From: Dendrocalamus latiflorus
Taxonomy: Eukaryota; Streptophyta; Magnoliopsida; Poales; Poaceae
Length of the DNA stretch: 64,000 bases
Direction: 5' to 3'
NCBI GenBank assembly: GCA_017311315.1
Contig: CM029670.1
Location: 24,083,449 to 24,147,448 of the forward strand
The notes below the pieces were generated by a model, which was given only the letters and a program-made list of their open reading frames with translations, ran no database searches and was not told the DNA's origin. How positions within the stretch are numbered: the stretch's first letter is position 1; every line of letters starts with the position of its first letter. The position numbers and the translations under genes are program-made. Below are positions 22,400 to 33,333 of this stretch, one piece after another.

Positions 22400-22895
22400 T
22401 TTAAGAATTTTTTAAAAACATTCGACACTAATTTTTCGTAGAATTTACATTATTTAGCTATTTTCACCGGATATACCTCTGTATGTACATACGTAAGCTT
22501 ACCAGATGGTACGCCAAACGCATGCCCAGCACAGCGGACAGAAAGAGGCCGAGGCTTCCTTTGGAGAGCCACTGCTGCTGGTTTATCGGATTGCAAGGCT
22601 CCACGAGGAAGTTTCGCCGGCGCGGCTGAGGGTGCAATAAGTCACCATCGACAGCTATGAGAGGGTGGTTAGTTATAATCTTTGTGTATTGCTGCTAGAG
22701 GGAAGCAATGGAGGCAGCTATGAGAGGGTGGCTAGCTTATAGAGAGTCCGGGTGGAATCCAATTAGTTAACTTAGCTTCAGTCGATCGTTTTTGGAATAA
22801 TTAAAGAAGTTGCTGAGCAGCTTTTGTAAAGTAGCCATGCTGGGCAAACGATGCTAAACTTGTTACAGCTAGTGTTTTCAGTTTCACACTAACAG
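22400..22895. repeat. duplicated segment copy A, left part
   Basis: Matches 27068-27555 closely, including CACCGGATATACCTCTG and the block from ACAGCTATGAGAGGG. The copy is interrupted at 22896 by the CACTA element and resumes at 24594. Confidence 0.85.
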
Positions 22896-22897
22896 AA

Positions 22898-23987
22898 AGA
22901 TGGTATGTGCAGCAGTCCAATAAGCCAGAGGGAGAACGGACCTCAAGTATCACTGTCAAATTCACGTCGGATGATTTACACCACAGTCTTCAAGAGTGTA
23001 TGTTCGTGGTCGCCTTTGAGGATTTATTCGATCTGTTCGCGTTCAACGCTCTTGACGTCTCAATCCTTCGATGCTGGACGCTGTAAGTGTGTACAATCAC
23101 AGTCTCCGTTAATGTCATACCGATAAATGCCATATCTAATTTTTTGCTTTCGTGTGTATATATATAGACACATGCTGATTAAAGCTAGATCATCCAACTT
23201 ATCAGTTGGTTTCTTCGACCCACAATTGGTCGCCAAGCAAACCATTGACCAGGATACACCCCTCGTCGAGAGGTACATTGCAGCAGGACTGCTGGGTTGC
23301 GTCAAGAAGGATTATGTACTTATGCCCTTCCTTCAAAACTTTCATTGGATTTTAGTAGTAATTGTACCAAAATGGAACAAGGTATTTTACCTTGATTCCC
23401 TAAGTAAGAATAAAATGGACTTCACAGTTCTCAGCCAAGTAATCGATAGGTAAGCACATATTCCCCATACATATCTACATTGTACTCTCTTTCCTTCCGA
23501 ATGATTAAGGTTAAATTTTTCGAATTACGTAGGGCGTTTGCCACCTACATTGAAAAGGGAGGTGACTCGAAGCGCGGGGCCAAAGGCTTGCTGACACATG
23601 TTCGAGATTTTAAGGTATTCGCTATTTCACATTAATTAATCCTATGCAACAGTTGGTACTAATGCCTCTTGAACTAACACATTCCATTTTTTGCAGTGTC
23701 ACCAGCAGGAGCCGGGCAACACATGTGGATACTACGTTTGCCAACATATGGAACTACTCCTCGATTTCTCGAGGCTCACCAATCGCAAGGTTTGTCACTC
23801 TTCTCATAATTACTTCATACTTAACACGTTACATATATACGCACATTGATATTCCTATCGACAGGCTGCGTCCATCCCGTCAACTGCATTGAAACAGCCT
23901 GTTCTTGGAGGGATTCGAGGAGAGTTAGCGTACTTTTTGCTGACTCAAGTCATAACGCCAGGAGGACGGTTCTACTGCGCACCATGA
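22898..23987 (+). CDS. Ulp1/C48-family cysteine protease-like gene, 5'-truncated
   Basis: Five exons, all GT-AG: 22898-23082, 23168-23449, 23533-23614, 23697-23789 and 23865-23987 (TGA). Joined, the frame stays open throughout. The C48 catalytic pattern is visible: His in FHWILVV, Asp in FYLDSLS, Gln/Glu-rich lead QQEPGN, then Cys in NTCGYYVC. C48 enzymes cleave SUMO-like tags, and C48-like ORFs are known passengers of plant CACTA and MULE elements. Before exon 1 the start is lost with the element's 5' end; the first visible residues, WYVQQSNKPEG, are typical of these transposon-borne forms. Whether it is expressed cannot be seen. Confidence 0.72.
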
Positions 23988-24290
23988 TTTCTTATTGATC
24001 TTATCACTAAGTGCAAATGCAGTGCACATCTTTTGTAAATGAGATGTGTTAATGGACATTTCATTTCAATTCAATTAATCGATTTGCGAAATGGATGCAT
24101 GCTTTATGTTTGTGAAATGAAGTGCGATGTCAATGTGATGTTTTATGTCTGTGAAATGTATCTGAAAGGAAATGAGATGTGTGAATTGTATATTTTTTGT
24201 CTGTGATTATCTGCTTGTTTCAGAGAGCATGGCTAGCATTTCCTGAGGCTAGCTATAAACAGAAATAGATTCTGCTGGGGTGGAGGAGTA

Positions 24291-24593
24291 TCACAGACGG
24301 TTTTTCATTAAAAACCGTCTGTGAATATGCGATATCACAGACGGTTTTTTATTAAAAACCGTCTGTGATTATGCGATATCACAGACGGTTTTTTATTAAA
24401 AACCGTCTGTGATTATCGGATAATCACAGACGGTTTTTAATAAAAAACCGTCTGTGATATCGCATAATCACAGACGGTTCGAAAACCGTCTGTGATAACT
24501 TGGATTATCACTGACCCATAATTTCAGACGGTTCAGAAAACCGTCTGTGATGACGTTTCTGAACCGTCTGTAATGTGGATTTCTGTAGTAGTG
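24291..24593. repeat. CACTA subterminal hairpin array
   Basis: Repeated TCACAGACGGTTTT and its complement AAAACCGTCTGTGA form at least four adjoining hairpins, separated by short AT-rich spacers (GATATCGC type). In CACTA elements such subterminal repeats bind the transposase. The last part before the terminus has single degenerate copies. Confidence 0.88.
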
Positions 24594-25361
24594 GCTGTAC
24601 ATAGATCCAAACTTAACATGGCTACTATCGGCCAAGGCACTACTTGACTCCAGGTTTTCCCCCACGACCGAAAACCGCCAGGGACGGCCCAAAAACTGTC
24701 AGGGATGCTTTCCCTGACGGTGACCTTCAGGCATTACCGATCAAGGTAGCTTGGTCAGGGTTTCAGTGAAATGCCTGACGATACCATAAGGGATAATTCC
24801 CTGACGGGAATCTGTGTCGGGGCCTTCAAGGAAACTAGGTATGTGTCTTTGACTACTCTGTTCTTGTCGATCTCAGCGAAAAGATTTCGACCGCTCTGAT
24901 TTTTCTCAAGCGGAGGACATGTCCTCTCTGAGGTTAAAAACTCACAAGACGTGTAACAAACCATCTCTGATAATGACACATCACCGATCCGTGCCGTATC
25001 CCCCAGGATTTCGATCTCACCCGTTCATTCTCTCCACATTGAATAGCAGGCACCGGTTCTGCCCACCGCTTGGCCCTTATTAATTACTCCCCATCTACCT
25101 TTTCACCGGCAGTCACACGTGAGTTCATCCACTATATAGCTTCCTGCATCCTACTCTTGACGACGCCGACTACCACCATGAGCTAGCGCCTCCGTTGTGT
25201 CTTCTGCAGTCTCACTGTCATAAGAGTGTCTTATGCAGTCTCACTGTCGTGCTACAAAGGTGGTGCTACATCCGCCTCTCTATTGCCGGTGATATCCGAC
25301 GACCATCCGATTCCCTCCCCTCTCTGCCTCGATAGCAGGCGTTAAGGACATCGCGCACTGC
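24594..25361. repeat. duplicated segment copy A, right part
   Basis: Matches 27569-28334. It contains its own inverted repeats of CCGTCAGGG/CCCTGACGG type (about 24660-24810). Similarity to copy B stops after GCGCACTGC. The ORFs are not supported. Confidence 0.85.
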
Positions 25362-25548
25362 CATGTAACCAAAAGAGTAGAGCGAGAAAGGCGAGAAGGG
25401 CGAGAAAGGCGAGAGGGGCGAGAGAGGCCATGGCGATCGGTGTGACCGCGAGGTAAGAGAGAGCGATCTGTGTGATCGAGAGAGAGAAATAAAGAAGAGA
25501 AGAACGGTTTGGCTTTGGGAAATCTATCGAGTTCTTTGCGTTCCCAAA
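25362..25548. other. GCGAGAAAGG short tandem repeat and flank
   Basis: About five GCGAGAA(A/G)GG-type units at 25379-25430, then AT-rich sequence. It lies between the two duplicated segments. The 69-residue minus-strand ORF across it is Leu/Ala-rich because of the repeat and is not called as a gene. Confidence 0.5.
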
Positions 25549-26110
25549 CATGGTCGTAAACGACTTACGACCACGGTAAGCAGGAGATCACAGGCGTCGT
25601 CATAAAGGAGTTACGACCATAGCAATCGAGTGGCGGCATGCATAGTAGCAGCAGACGTGATCATAAAGGAGTTACGACCATGGTCACATAGCTAGAAGAT
25701 GTGGTCGTAAGTCGTTACGACCATAGCGGAAGACGTGGTCGTAAGTCGTTATGACCACAGCGAGAAGGCGTGGTCGTAAAGCGTTACGACCACAGCGATC
25801 AACAGAATCACTGCGTGGTCGTAAGGAGCTACGACTATGGTGATCGGGCGTGGTCGAAGAGAGTGCTGCATAGTGAAGCGGTGAATGTGGTCGTAAATTT
25901 AGTTGATGTTTACGACTACGTGGTCGGAGCAGCGAGACGTGATCGAAGATATCATAGTGTGGTCGTAACGACTATCTGTGTGGTCGATGAACCAACAGAG
26001 CGGTCGTAACGACACAGGAGGTGGTCGTAGCCACTACAACGTGGTCGTACAGCTACAGGAGGTGGTCATAGTAGTCAGAACGTGGTTGTAAGGTCCTGGG
26101 AGCAGTCGTG
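25549..26110. repeat. dispersed GTGGTCGTAA / TTACGACCAC palindrome array
   Basis: About 16 boxes of GTGGTCGTAA or close variants in 560 bp. In the first half many are paired with the complement at 4-8 bp spacing, for example TGGTCGTAAGTCGTTACGACCA near 25705. In the second half mostly the forward box remains. Spacing is irregular, about 25-60 bp, so this is not a simple satellite. Function unknown. Confidence 0.75.
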
Positions 26111-26115
26111 AAGGT

Positions 26116-26388
26116 TGTAACACTTTGTATGCTTACATTACTCCAAAGCATACATTTACATAGGGGATTACATTGTCTATTTATAAGCTGAGAACTAACT
26201 TGACACAACCCAACACAGCTAGAATCGATTTAACTGCTAGAAAACAACACAACTAATAAAAGAACTTCCAGGCACAACCAGAGTTCGAATACACATGAAA
26301 CATCCAGCCTTGCCCGACATGCCCTTGGCTTATACAGCTGTGTCATTGTCACACACATGCAACTCTCCTGAAACATACAGAGCATCAC
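26116..26388 (-). repeat. possible LTR or promoter region beside the gag relic
   Basis: On the minus strand it follows the gag stop codon, has TATAAATAG (complement of 26177-26185) and ends AAGTGTTACA. That arrangement would suit a 3' LTR, but no partner copy or boundary was found. Confidence 0.3.
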
Positions 26389-26961
26389 TTATTTTGATGG
26401 CTGCAAGTCGTTGTTACCGCTTGGAAGGCGTAGACGCTCATACTCCTTGAGGCGGCTGATCACATCTTGTAGCTCCGTGTCATTTGAGTCCACAACTTGC
26501 TCGATGATTGAAACAATCTGTAGGTACTTGTTCGGGACAGCACGGAGAAACTTCTTCATGATGTAGCTCTCCTCTATCTTCTCACCAAGATCGCTAAGCT
26601 GCTTGGCAAGAGTCTTCAATCTCACGGCGAAGTCATCTAACGACTCTGTGTCCATTATACGCAAACTTTCGGACTCACCCATGAGGGTCTGTGCGCGCGC
26701 CTTCTTGACGCGCTCTTCACCAACGTACATTGTCTTGAGCGTATCCCACACAGTTTTTGCCTTCTCCATTTTGGCGAGTAGAGGGAGGATCTCCTCTGGG
26801 ATTCCTTTGAAGATGGCTGCAAGGGTCTTCTGATTTTTGTGCTCATCAGCGTCGTCGTACTCCACAGCTTCCCAAATGCCTTGTGCACACATGAAAACTT
26901 TCATCTTCACCGCTCATGTTGTGTAGTTGCTCCTCGTGAGTAAGAGGTACTGGAGAGTCAT
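26389..26961 (-). pseudogene. copia gag (UBN2-type) relic
   Basis: Minus-strand frame from the ATG at 26961, with one TGA near 26925 where relatives have Trp, then 173 open residues. It shows the gag fold landmarks: GIWEAVE, AIFKGIPEEILP, AKTVWDTLKTMYVG, SLDDFAVRLKTLAKQLSDLG, and MKKFLRAVPNKY. The frame ends shortly after a charged helix (DVISRLKEYERLRL). No zinc knuckle, protease or pol follows. It may be a truncated element, or a gag-only non-autonomous type; missing LTR pairs prevent a decision. Confidence 0.7.
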
Positions 26962-27067
26962 GCTCACCTCTCCCAGACGATCTGCTGTGTAGAAGTTTCC
27001 AGAAAAATCCAAAAACTTTTAAAAATTACTCAAAATTACCTCAAGCTCACCCCTATCGGTTGTATTT
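26962..27067. other. short AT-rich spacer, no gene seen
   Basis: Sequence between the gag relic and duplicated copy B. Confidence 0.4.
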
Positions 27068-28334
27068 TCTGAGAATTCTTTTAAAAAAAATTCGACACCG
27101 ATTTTCACAGAATTTACAATATTTAGCTATTTTCACCGGATATACCTCTGTATGTACATACGTAAGCTTACCAGAGGGTACGCCAGACGCATGCCCAGCA
27201 TTCCTTTCAGCACAGAGGACAGAAAGAGGCCGAGGCCTCCTTTGGAGAGCCACTGCTGCTGGTTTACCGGATTGCAAGGCTCCACGAGGAAGTTTTGCCG
27301 GCGGTGCCGCGCGGCTGAGGGTGCAAGCAGTCACCATCGACAGCTATGAGAGGGTGGTTAGTTATAATCTTTGTGTATTGCTGCTAGAGGCATGCAATGG
27401 AGGCCGGGTGGAATCCAATTAGTTAACTTTGCTTCGGTCGATGGTTTTTGGAATAATTAAAGAAGTTGCTGAGCAGCTTTTGTAAAGTAGCCATCCTGGG
27501 CAAACGATGCTAAACTTGTTACAGCTAGTGTTTTCAGTTTCACACACTAACAGGAACAGGGTGCTTTTGCTGTACATAGATCCAAACTTAACATGGCTAC
27601 TATCGACCAAGGCACTACTTGACTCCAGGTTTTCCCCACGGCCGAAAACCGCCAGGGCAGCCCAAAAACTGTCAGGGATGCTTTCCTTGACGGTGACCTT
27701 CAGGCATTACCGATCAAGGTTGCTTGGTCGGGGTTTCAGTGAAATACATGACGATACCATAAGGGATAATTCCCTGACGGGAATCTGTGTCGGGGCCATC
27801 AAGGAAACTAGGTATGTGTCTTCGACTACTCTGTTCTTGTCGATCTCGGCGAAAAGATTTCGACCGCTCTGATTTTTCTCAAGCAGAGGACATGTCCTCT
27901 CTGAGATTAAAAACTCAAAAGACATGTAACAAACCATCTTTGATAATGACACATCACCGATCCGTGCCGTATCCCCCAGGATTTCGATCTCACCCATCCA
28001 TTCTCTCCACATTGAATAGCAGGCACCGGTTCTTCCCACCGCTTGGCCCTTATAAATTACTCCCCATCTACCTTTTCACCGGCCGTCGCACGTGAGTTCA
28101 TCCACTATATAGCTTCATGCATCCTACTCTTGACGACGCTGACTACCACCATGACCTAGTGCCTCCGTTGTGTCTTCTGCAGTCTCACTGTCATAAGAGT
28201 GTCTTCTGCAGTCTCACTGTCGTGCTACAAAGGTGGTGCTACATCCGCTTCTCTATTGCTGGTGATATCCGACCACCATCCGATTCCCTCCCCTCTCTGC
28301 CTCGATAGCAGGCGTCAAGGACATCGCGCACTGC
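27068..28334. repeat. duplicated segment copy B (uninterrupted)
   Basis: Continuous version of copy A, about 1.27 kb. It serves as the empty site for the CACTA element at GCT 27569-27571. It includes the CCGTCAGGG/CCCTGACGG inverted repeats (about 27640-27785), which resemble CACTA subterminal repeats of another family. A part near 28165-28260 is repeated again at about 28405-28510. Confidence 0.85.
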
Positions 28335-28775
28335 GTCCAGCTTGTTCCTCGACGTCGCCAACGCTGGCGCCTCCGTTATGACACCACGGTCGACTGCACA
28401 ACGCACTCTTGTTGTAAGTATCATAAGAGTAACTTCTGCAGTCTCATCATTGTGCCACAAAGGTGGTGCTACTACCGCCTCTCTATTACCGGCGATATCC
28501 GGCCACCATCTGATGCATCCAGCTTCTACTGTCTGCCAGGATCTCTACTTCTTATATATTCTTGCTGTAATAGTGGATTCTAGTCTTAATGGAAATGGAA
28601 TGTGTTGTTGTGTTTGCTACTGTATTTGCTTGTTTTCAAAGAGCATAGGCAACATTATTTCTTGTATATTTTTGTTTTCTTTGAGACTAAAAACAATGGC
28701 CAAGCTGGGTATTATCATTGTAAGTAACGCACTAACACAGTCCCAACTCAATTTGATAAGAATATAAAGGTAGGG
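28335..28775. other. intergenic, partial internal duplication
   Basis: Holds the second copy of the GGTGGTGCTAC ... GATATCCG block and a CTTGTATATTTTTGTTTTCTTTGAGACTAA stretch (about 28660) that recurs at 28779 and 9217. No gene is seen. Confidence 0.5.
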
Positions 28776-30115
28776 CTTTTCTCGTATATTTTTGTTTTCT
28801 TTGAGACTAATATTTTATCAGATTTGCTAACACCCAACCAAGGTGAATCTAGAAAACTTCCACCAGTAGGTCACATGGTAAGAGATAGGAGGCCAATTGA
28901 AAATTTCTCGCTACATTGCTTAGAAAATTCTGTGTAGAAATGAGGTTTGAGTAGAGTTTTTTTTGCAAAGTTTGGGACGTAAAATGCACTTATTCCGCCA
29001 TTGTAAATGCCCGGCTACCTTTTATGACACTTCTGTAGCTAAACCTTAGTACATTACATCCGATTTTCCTACTGGGTTTTTTCCCGTTAGACCTATCTTG
29101 CCTAGGGGTGGAAACGGATCGGATACGGTCGAATAGTCTCAAATACGAATACGAATTCGAATATTCTCAGATACGGATACGAATATTCTCGAATACGAAT
29201 ACGGATATTTTTTAATACGGATTTTCTCGGATACGAATATCGGATAAAACAGATTCCTAGCAGTTTTGTCGATTTTTCACCGGTTTTAAACCATCTAAAT
29301 TCAAATTTTGAATCACAAAATTCGTATAGATTTTTCATGGGTTCCAGAATTGGATCGAATACGAATCGAATAGTCTCGAATACGAATACGGATACGAATA
29401 TTCTCGAATACGAATGCGAATACGAATATTCTCAAATACGGATACGAATATTCTCGAATACGAATACGAACATTTTCGAATACAGATTTTGCTTACCACA
29501 TTCGCGTTTTTTCGGATACGAATACCGTATAAAATGAATTATCCGTTACCGTTTTCCACCCCTAATCTTGCCCTTGTCTTCCCTGGCTATCCACCCCACA
29601 GTTGTATAACAAATACACATATTTTTTAATAGGCATTAGAGTTGTATAATAATACAGTATATTGTAACATCTAGCTGCACAATTGATTAGGCACATCCGC
29701 TAGTTATAAAAAAGTAATGAACATGTATTTCATCCATGACCTTTTTTAGTGTCTAAGAATTAGTTTGGCATTAAGGTTGTGTTACAATTTTCTGTGTGAG
29801 AATTGACCGAACGTCGGTTGGCTAGGTGTGTGGGTTGCGCCCTCGCCCGCGAGCGACCAGCGTTTGAGCCTTGGCTTGGCATTGGTGCTCATCCTTCCTT
29901 ATGTAAGAGCTCCTTGTCAAAATATGCTCGAATTCAAAGTTTTGAATGAATTTAAACCACATACTTTTCTGATTTATTATATAATCAACACATAACTACA
30001 ATCAAACTATTATAAAAAAAAAGTCAGCTACAATTCGAATTCAGTTTGCGTGAATTCAACCCAAATTATGGTATATTTTTTGAAAATATCAGTTTTAGGG
30101 TATATACCCACCTAT
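28776..30115. repeat. host repeat copy 2 (paralogue of 9214-13142)
   Basis: Starts CTTTTCTCG and ends after GGGTATATACCCA, like the first copy. It lacks the copia element at the corresponding AAAAC (28853-28857) but carries the hAT MITE at 29103-29564. A more diverged third copy of its first part is at about 32070-32300. Confidence 0.85.
29103..29564. mobile_element. hAT-type MITE, 462 bp, with perfect 8-bp target duplication
   Basis: Left end TAGGGGTGGAAACGG; right end is the complement of TAGGGGTGGAAAACGG. Flanked on both sides by ATCTTGCC (29095-29102 and 29565-29572). The paralogue has the unoccupied site ATCTTACC once (12620-12627). 8-bp duplications and T/CAGGGGTGG termini are typical of hAT. 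The interior is almost entirely GAATACGAATA-like direct and inverted steps, with no coding. Confidence 0.9.
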
Positions 30116-30262
30116 AGCAATTCAAATAAAATGTATAACTTCAAAAAATATGCTCAAATTTAAAGTTTTGAATGAATATAAATCACATGCTTTTCTGATT
30201 TATATATATAATCAACACATAATTACAATCAAACTATCATAAAAAATTCAGCTACAATTCGA
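29925..30262. repeat. AT-rich direct duplication, unit about 115 bp
   Basis: CAAAATATGCTCGAATTCAAAG ... CAGCTACAATTCGAAT near 29930-30045 recurs as AAAATATGCTCAAATTTAAAG ... CAGCTACAATTCGAAT near 30147-30260. Confidence 0.75.
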
Positions 30263-32069
30263 ATGTTAGTCTAGCCATGCCGCCCCATCTCGCCCGCTCC
30301 GTCATGTGCACATATGTCAATTTTACTGTGGTATCCGCTGTCACCCGTGGTGGTGCATGTCGACAACGCATCCATAATTTCTGGTGGGAACGCACCAGAT
30401 TCTCTTTTTGCTCGCTTCAAATATAGAGCTCTCACAATCACTCATCGCTCATTTAAACTTCATTTCACTTCTTGTAGGAAGAACAACCTTCTGCGTCATA
30501 CAGTAACACATCATAGTAGAGACCGAGGGGTCAGTCGGAGCAGGGTCGCCAAAGGAAGACCTTCTCCTGGAAAGGAGGGAGGACTTCAGCCGTAACTACC
30601 GCTTGAGGCCAAACAGGGGGTCTCAAATGGTATAGCTGAAATGTAGACACAGGGTGGATGAGGTCGTGCAGGTCGTCAATGGCAATTTTGATGGCGGGTG
30701 ACGTTTCTTCCGATGCCCACACTCTAGGATACAATTAACCAATAGTTTATTTTGTCTTACTGGTAATAGCGCTTTCATGTTAACTCTCCTTTCGTGCACA
30801 TAAAATTTCCAAAAAATTACACAATAACTATGTGTGTGTTGTGAGGTTTCACATAAAATTTCTTAATTTTTTGAGCTTGTTTACTATATGTAAAAACTCA
30901 TAAAATATCAAAATTGTATGAATTGTTGCACAACATTCACAATGGATAAAATTACCAAAAAATTACACTATAATGTATGTTGTTTCAAGGGACTGTACAT
31001 AATTGTTTGTAATTTTTAGAGCTCATTTCATATATTTAAAATTTTAAACAAATACTAAACGAAAAAAATTAGGACAGGTAATTAAGTCGGTTTAATTACC
31101 TGCCGCCCGGTCACCGGATGGCTGCCGTCCCCCAGCGGGCGGTAGGCTGCCTACCATCTGGTGAGGGGGCGGCAAGCGCCTGTCGCCGGCGGCAGCGCCA
31201 CGTGTCGCCTTGCGGGTGCTACCATCCGTCCACCGGATAGTAGAAACAATATTTTTGTCAACACCATGTACATACAACTATTTTTACAAATATAATATAA
31301 AACAGTGCTAAAAATGGCTTTGATTCCATAATCTTGGGGCTACCGAAGCTACATCCACGTAGATCAAGCTTTTCGATGCTTAATCCAATGGTCCTGAAGA
31401 CCTCGGACTAAACATCACTGTGAGTCTGTGATCCTCTACTTTTTACGTAAAAAGCTGAAGGTAGAGGTCCTGCTCCAACTGACTTCAGGTTTCGGCTTTC
31501 GGCCGCAGCTGTTCCTTTTTATTGAAATTGTACAGTAGCACTGTTAGTTTTTCTAAGTAATTTAATTCAAAAAACAAAAATAATAAAAAGCACCATTATA
31601 TTTTTCACAAAAAAATACAGAGGAATAAGAAAAAAAGAGAAAAAATAAAGCCAAAAACTAAAAAAAATGTCAAAATAAGAAACCGAACCGTTTCAAGTGA
31701 TTTTTAGTTTCTAGAAGTCAGAAGCCAGAAGCTAATGACACTTGAAACGACCTTAGAATGATAGTTAAGGTGTTGTGAACTTGTGATACTCAAACGTCAT
31801 ATGAATCACCTCAAGACCCACTACTCATGTCGCCAACAAGCTATAATAAGCCTGATTGGCTGATTACGTCACGTTTATGGCTTTTGATTCTAGTGCAAGT
31901 ATTCATGCAAATAAACTGACTGCCGATAAGTCGATAAACGGCTTCAAAAAAACTATCCCGATAACCATATTATAAAACCAGATAAAACCGTCTTATTTTT
32001 TGTTCTGAGAAAAACATAAGCTATAAACCTAAGCTGAAAATAAAAAGGCATCTTGATAACGAAGAGCCA
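30263..32069. other. intergenic, no gene seen
   Basis: AT-rich with one GC-rich island at 31085-31240. A small palindrome, GGTAATTAAGTCGGTTTAATTACC, sits at 31077-31100 at the island's edge and might mark an old insertion end. ORFs are short and unsupported. Confidence 0.4.
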
Positions 32070-32300
32070 GGCCTAAAAACAAAGGCCCAGCTGGGTATTC
32101 TCATCTACAGGCCCAGCTCTGTTTGATTAGGATGTATATGTAGGGCTTTTCTCATATTTGTTTTCTTTGGGACAAGTATTGTCAGATTTGCTAACATTGC
32201 ATAAGAGATGAACTATTTCCACCTGGAGGTCAAATGATAAGAGATGAACTATTGAGGTGGCCAGTTGAAAATTCCTTGGTACATTGCATGATTAAATCTT
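32070..32300. repeat. diverged third copy of the host repeat
   Basis: Shares CCCAGCTGGGTATT, TAGGGCTTTTCTC, CAGATTTGCTAACA and GGCCAGTTGAAAATT in the same order as 28700-28930, with many differences. Confidence 0.65.
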
Positions 32301-32429
32301 GTGTAGCAACCTTCGTCACTGCTCGAAGACAACGAAAATTTCCCGTTTTTTTTTTCTTTTTCTTTTTTCCTTCTGGCCTTTTTCCTTGTTTTCCATGTTG
32401 CATGTAGACTGGAGAGCCTGACAGCATGG

Positions 32430-32708
32430 AGATCCGAGCAGCTAATGTCATCGCTATACGGTATACACTACGAGAAAACATGATTTATCCTTAAAAAAGA
32501 AAATGAAAAAGAAAGAAACCCATCATTAATTTGTACTACTATAACTGTGATTGCAAGGAGGCCGTTGGTTGTGGCATAGGGTACAACAGAGGACTAGTTA
32601 CCTTTGCTTGGTCGGGTAAGGCGAATAATGACCTTTGCTTGGTCCGGTTGAAGGAAGAATTATGTGAAATAAGTTGTAAAATAACACCTCCTCAAATGAC
32701 GATAATCT
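32430..32708. repeat. direct duplication, first copy
   Basis: ATCCGAGCAGCTAATGT through ACGATAATCTAT, repeated at 33003-33303 with few changes. It includes an internal near-repeat of GACCTTTGCTTGGTC. The ORFs are not convincing. Confidence 0.8.
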
Positions 32709-33002
32709 ATCATTTTTTACATTTAGGTTGCCTTTTTCTCCTTAACTCTACGATCAATTATATTTTATCCCTTGAGCTTTCGGGCAGTACTAAATTGCAA
32801 CAGCTTTTAAATGAGTCAAATTAAAGTTTTTTTTGCGATGGAAATTAAAAATTGTGAAGTTAGTGATAGATAGTACAACTAACGTATTGCCAAGGTAGTT
32901 CCACATTTCCACTTGTCCTTTTTTTTAGAGAGAAGGTCAATGTAGCAAATTCATTCAAAATATGGAGCTGATACACCACACTTTGTAAGATCATGTGGTG
33001 AC

Positions 33003-33303
33003 AACCTCATGAGATCCGAGCAGCTAATGTGATGGCTATACGGTATACACTATACACTACGAGAAAACATGATTTGATCCTTAAAAAAGAAAATGAAAAA
33101 GAAAGAACACCATCATTAATTTGTACTACTATAACTGGTGATTGCAAGGGGGCCATTTGTAGAGGCATAGGGTACAGCAGAGGACTAGTTACCTTTGCTT
33201 GGTCGGGTAAGGCGAATAATGACCTTTGCTTGGTCCGGTTGAAGGAAGAATTATGTGAAATAAGTTGTAAAACAACACCTCCTCAAATGACGATAATCTA
33301 TCC
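33003..33303. repeat. direct duplication, second copy
   Basis: Second copy of 32430-32708. It diverges within about 20 bp of the start of the gypsy LTR, which helps locate that boundary. Confidence 0.8.
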
Positions 33304-33333
33304 ATTTTTTATATTTAGGTTGTAAAATAACCC

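Larger units (their letters stand above)
22896..24593 (+). mobile_element. 5'-deleted CACTA (En/Spm) element carrying a C48 protease gene
   Basis: The right end reads TTTCTGTAGTAGTG, the complement of the grass CACTA terminus CACTACTACAGAAA, and is followed by GCT (24594-24596). In paralogue copy B the uninterrupted site has GCT at 27569-27571, fitting the 3-bp target duplication of CACTA elements. The left terminus is missing, together with about 15 bp of host sequence (present at about 27556-27568), so a deletion removed the 5' end. Inside are a multi-exon Ulp1-like reading frame and a dense hairpin subterminal region. Confidence 0.85.

Noticed and set aside
25342..25551. 69-residue minus-strand ORF with a Leu/Ala-rich, membrane-like end
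   Set aside because: The hydrophobic part is the translation of the GCGAGAAAGG tandem repeat; no homologue recognised.
32531..33325. Two near-identical ORFs of 97-98 residues (YNRGLVTFAWSGKANNDLCLV)
   Set aside because: Similarity comes from the direct duplication; the shared frame has no recognised domain and both frames end in unrelated flanks. Weakly possible gene relic only.
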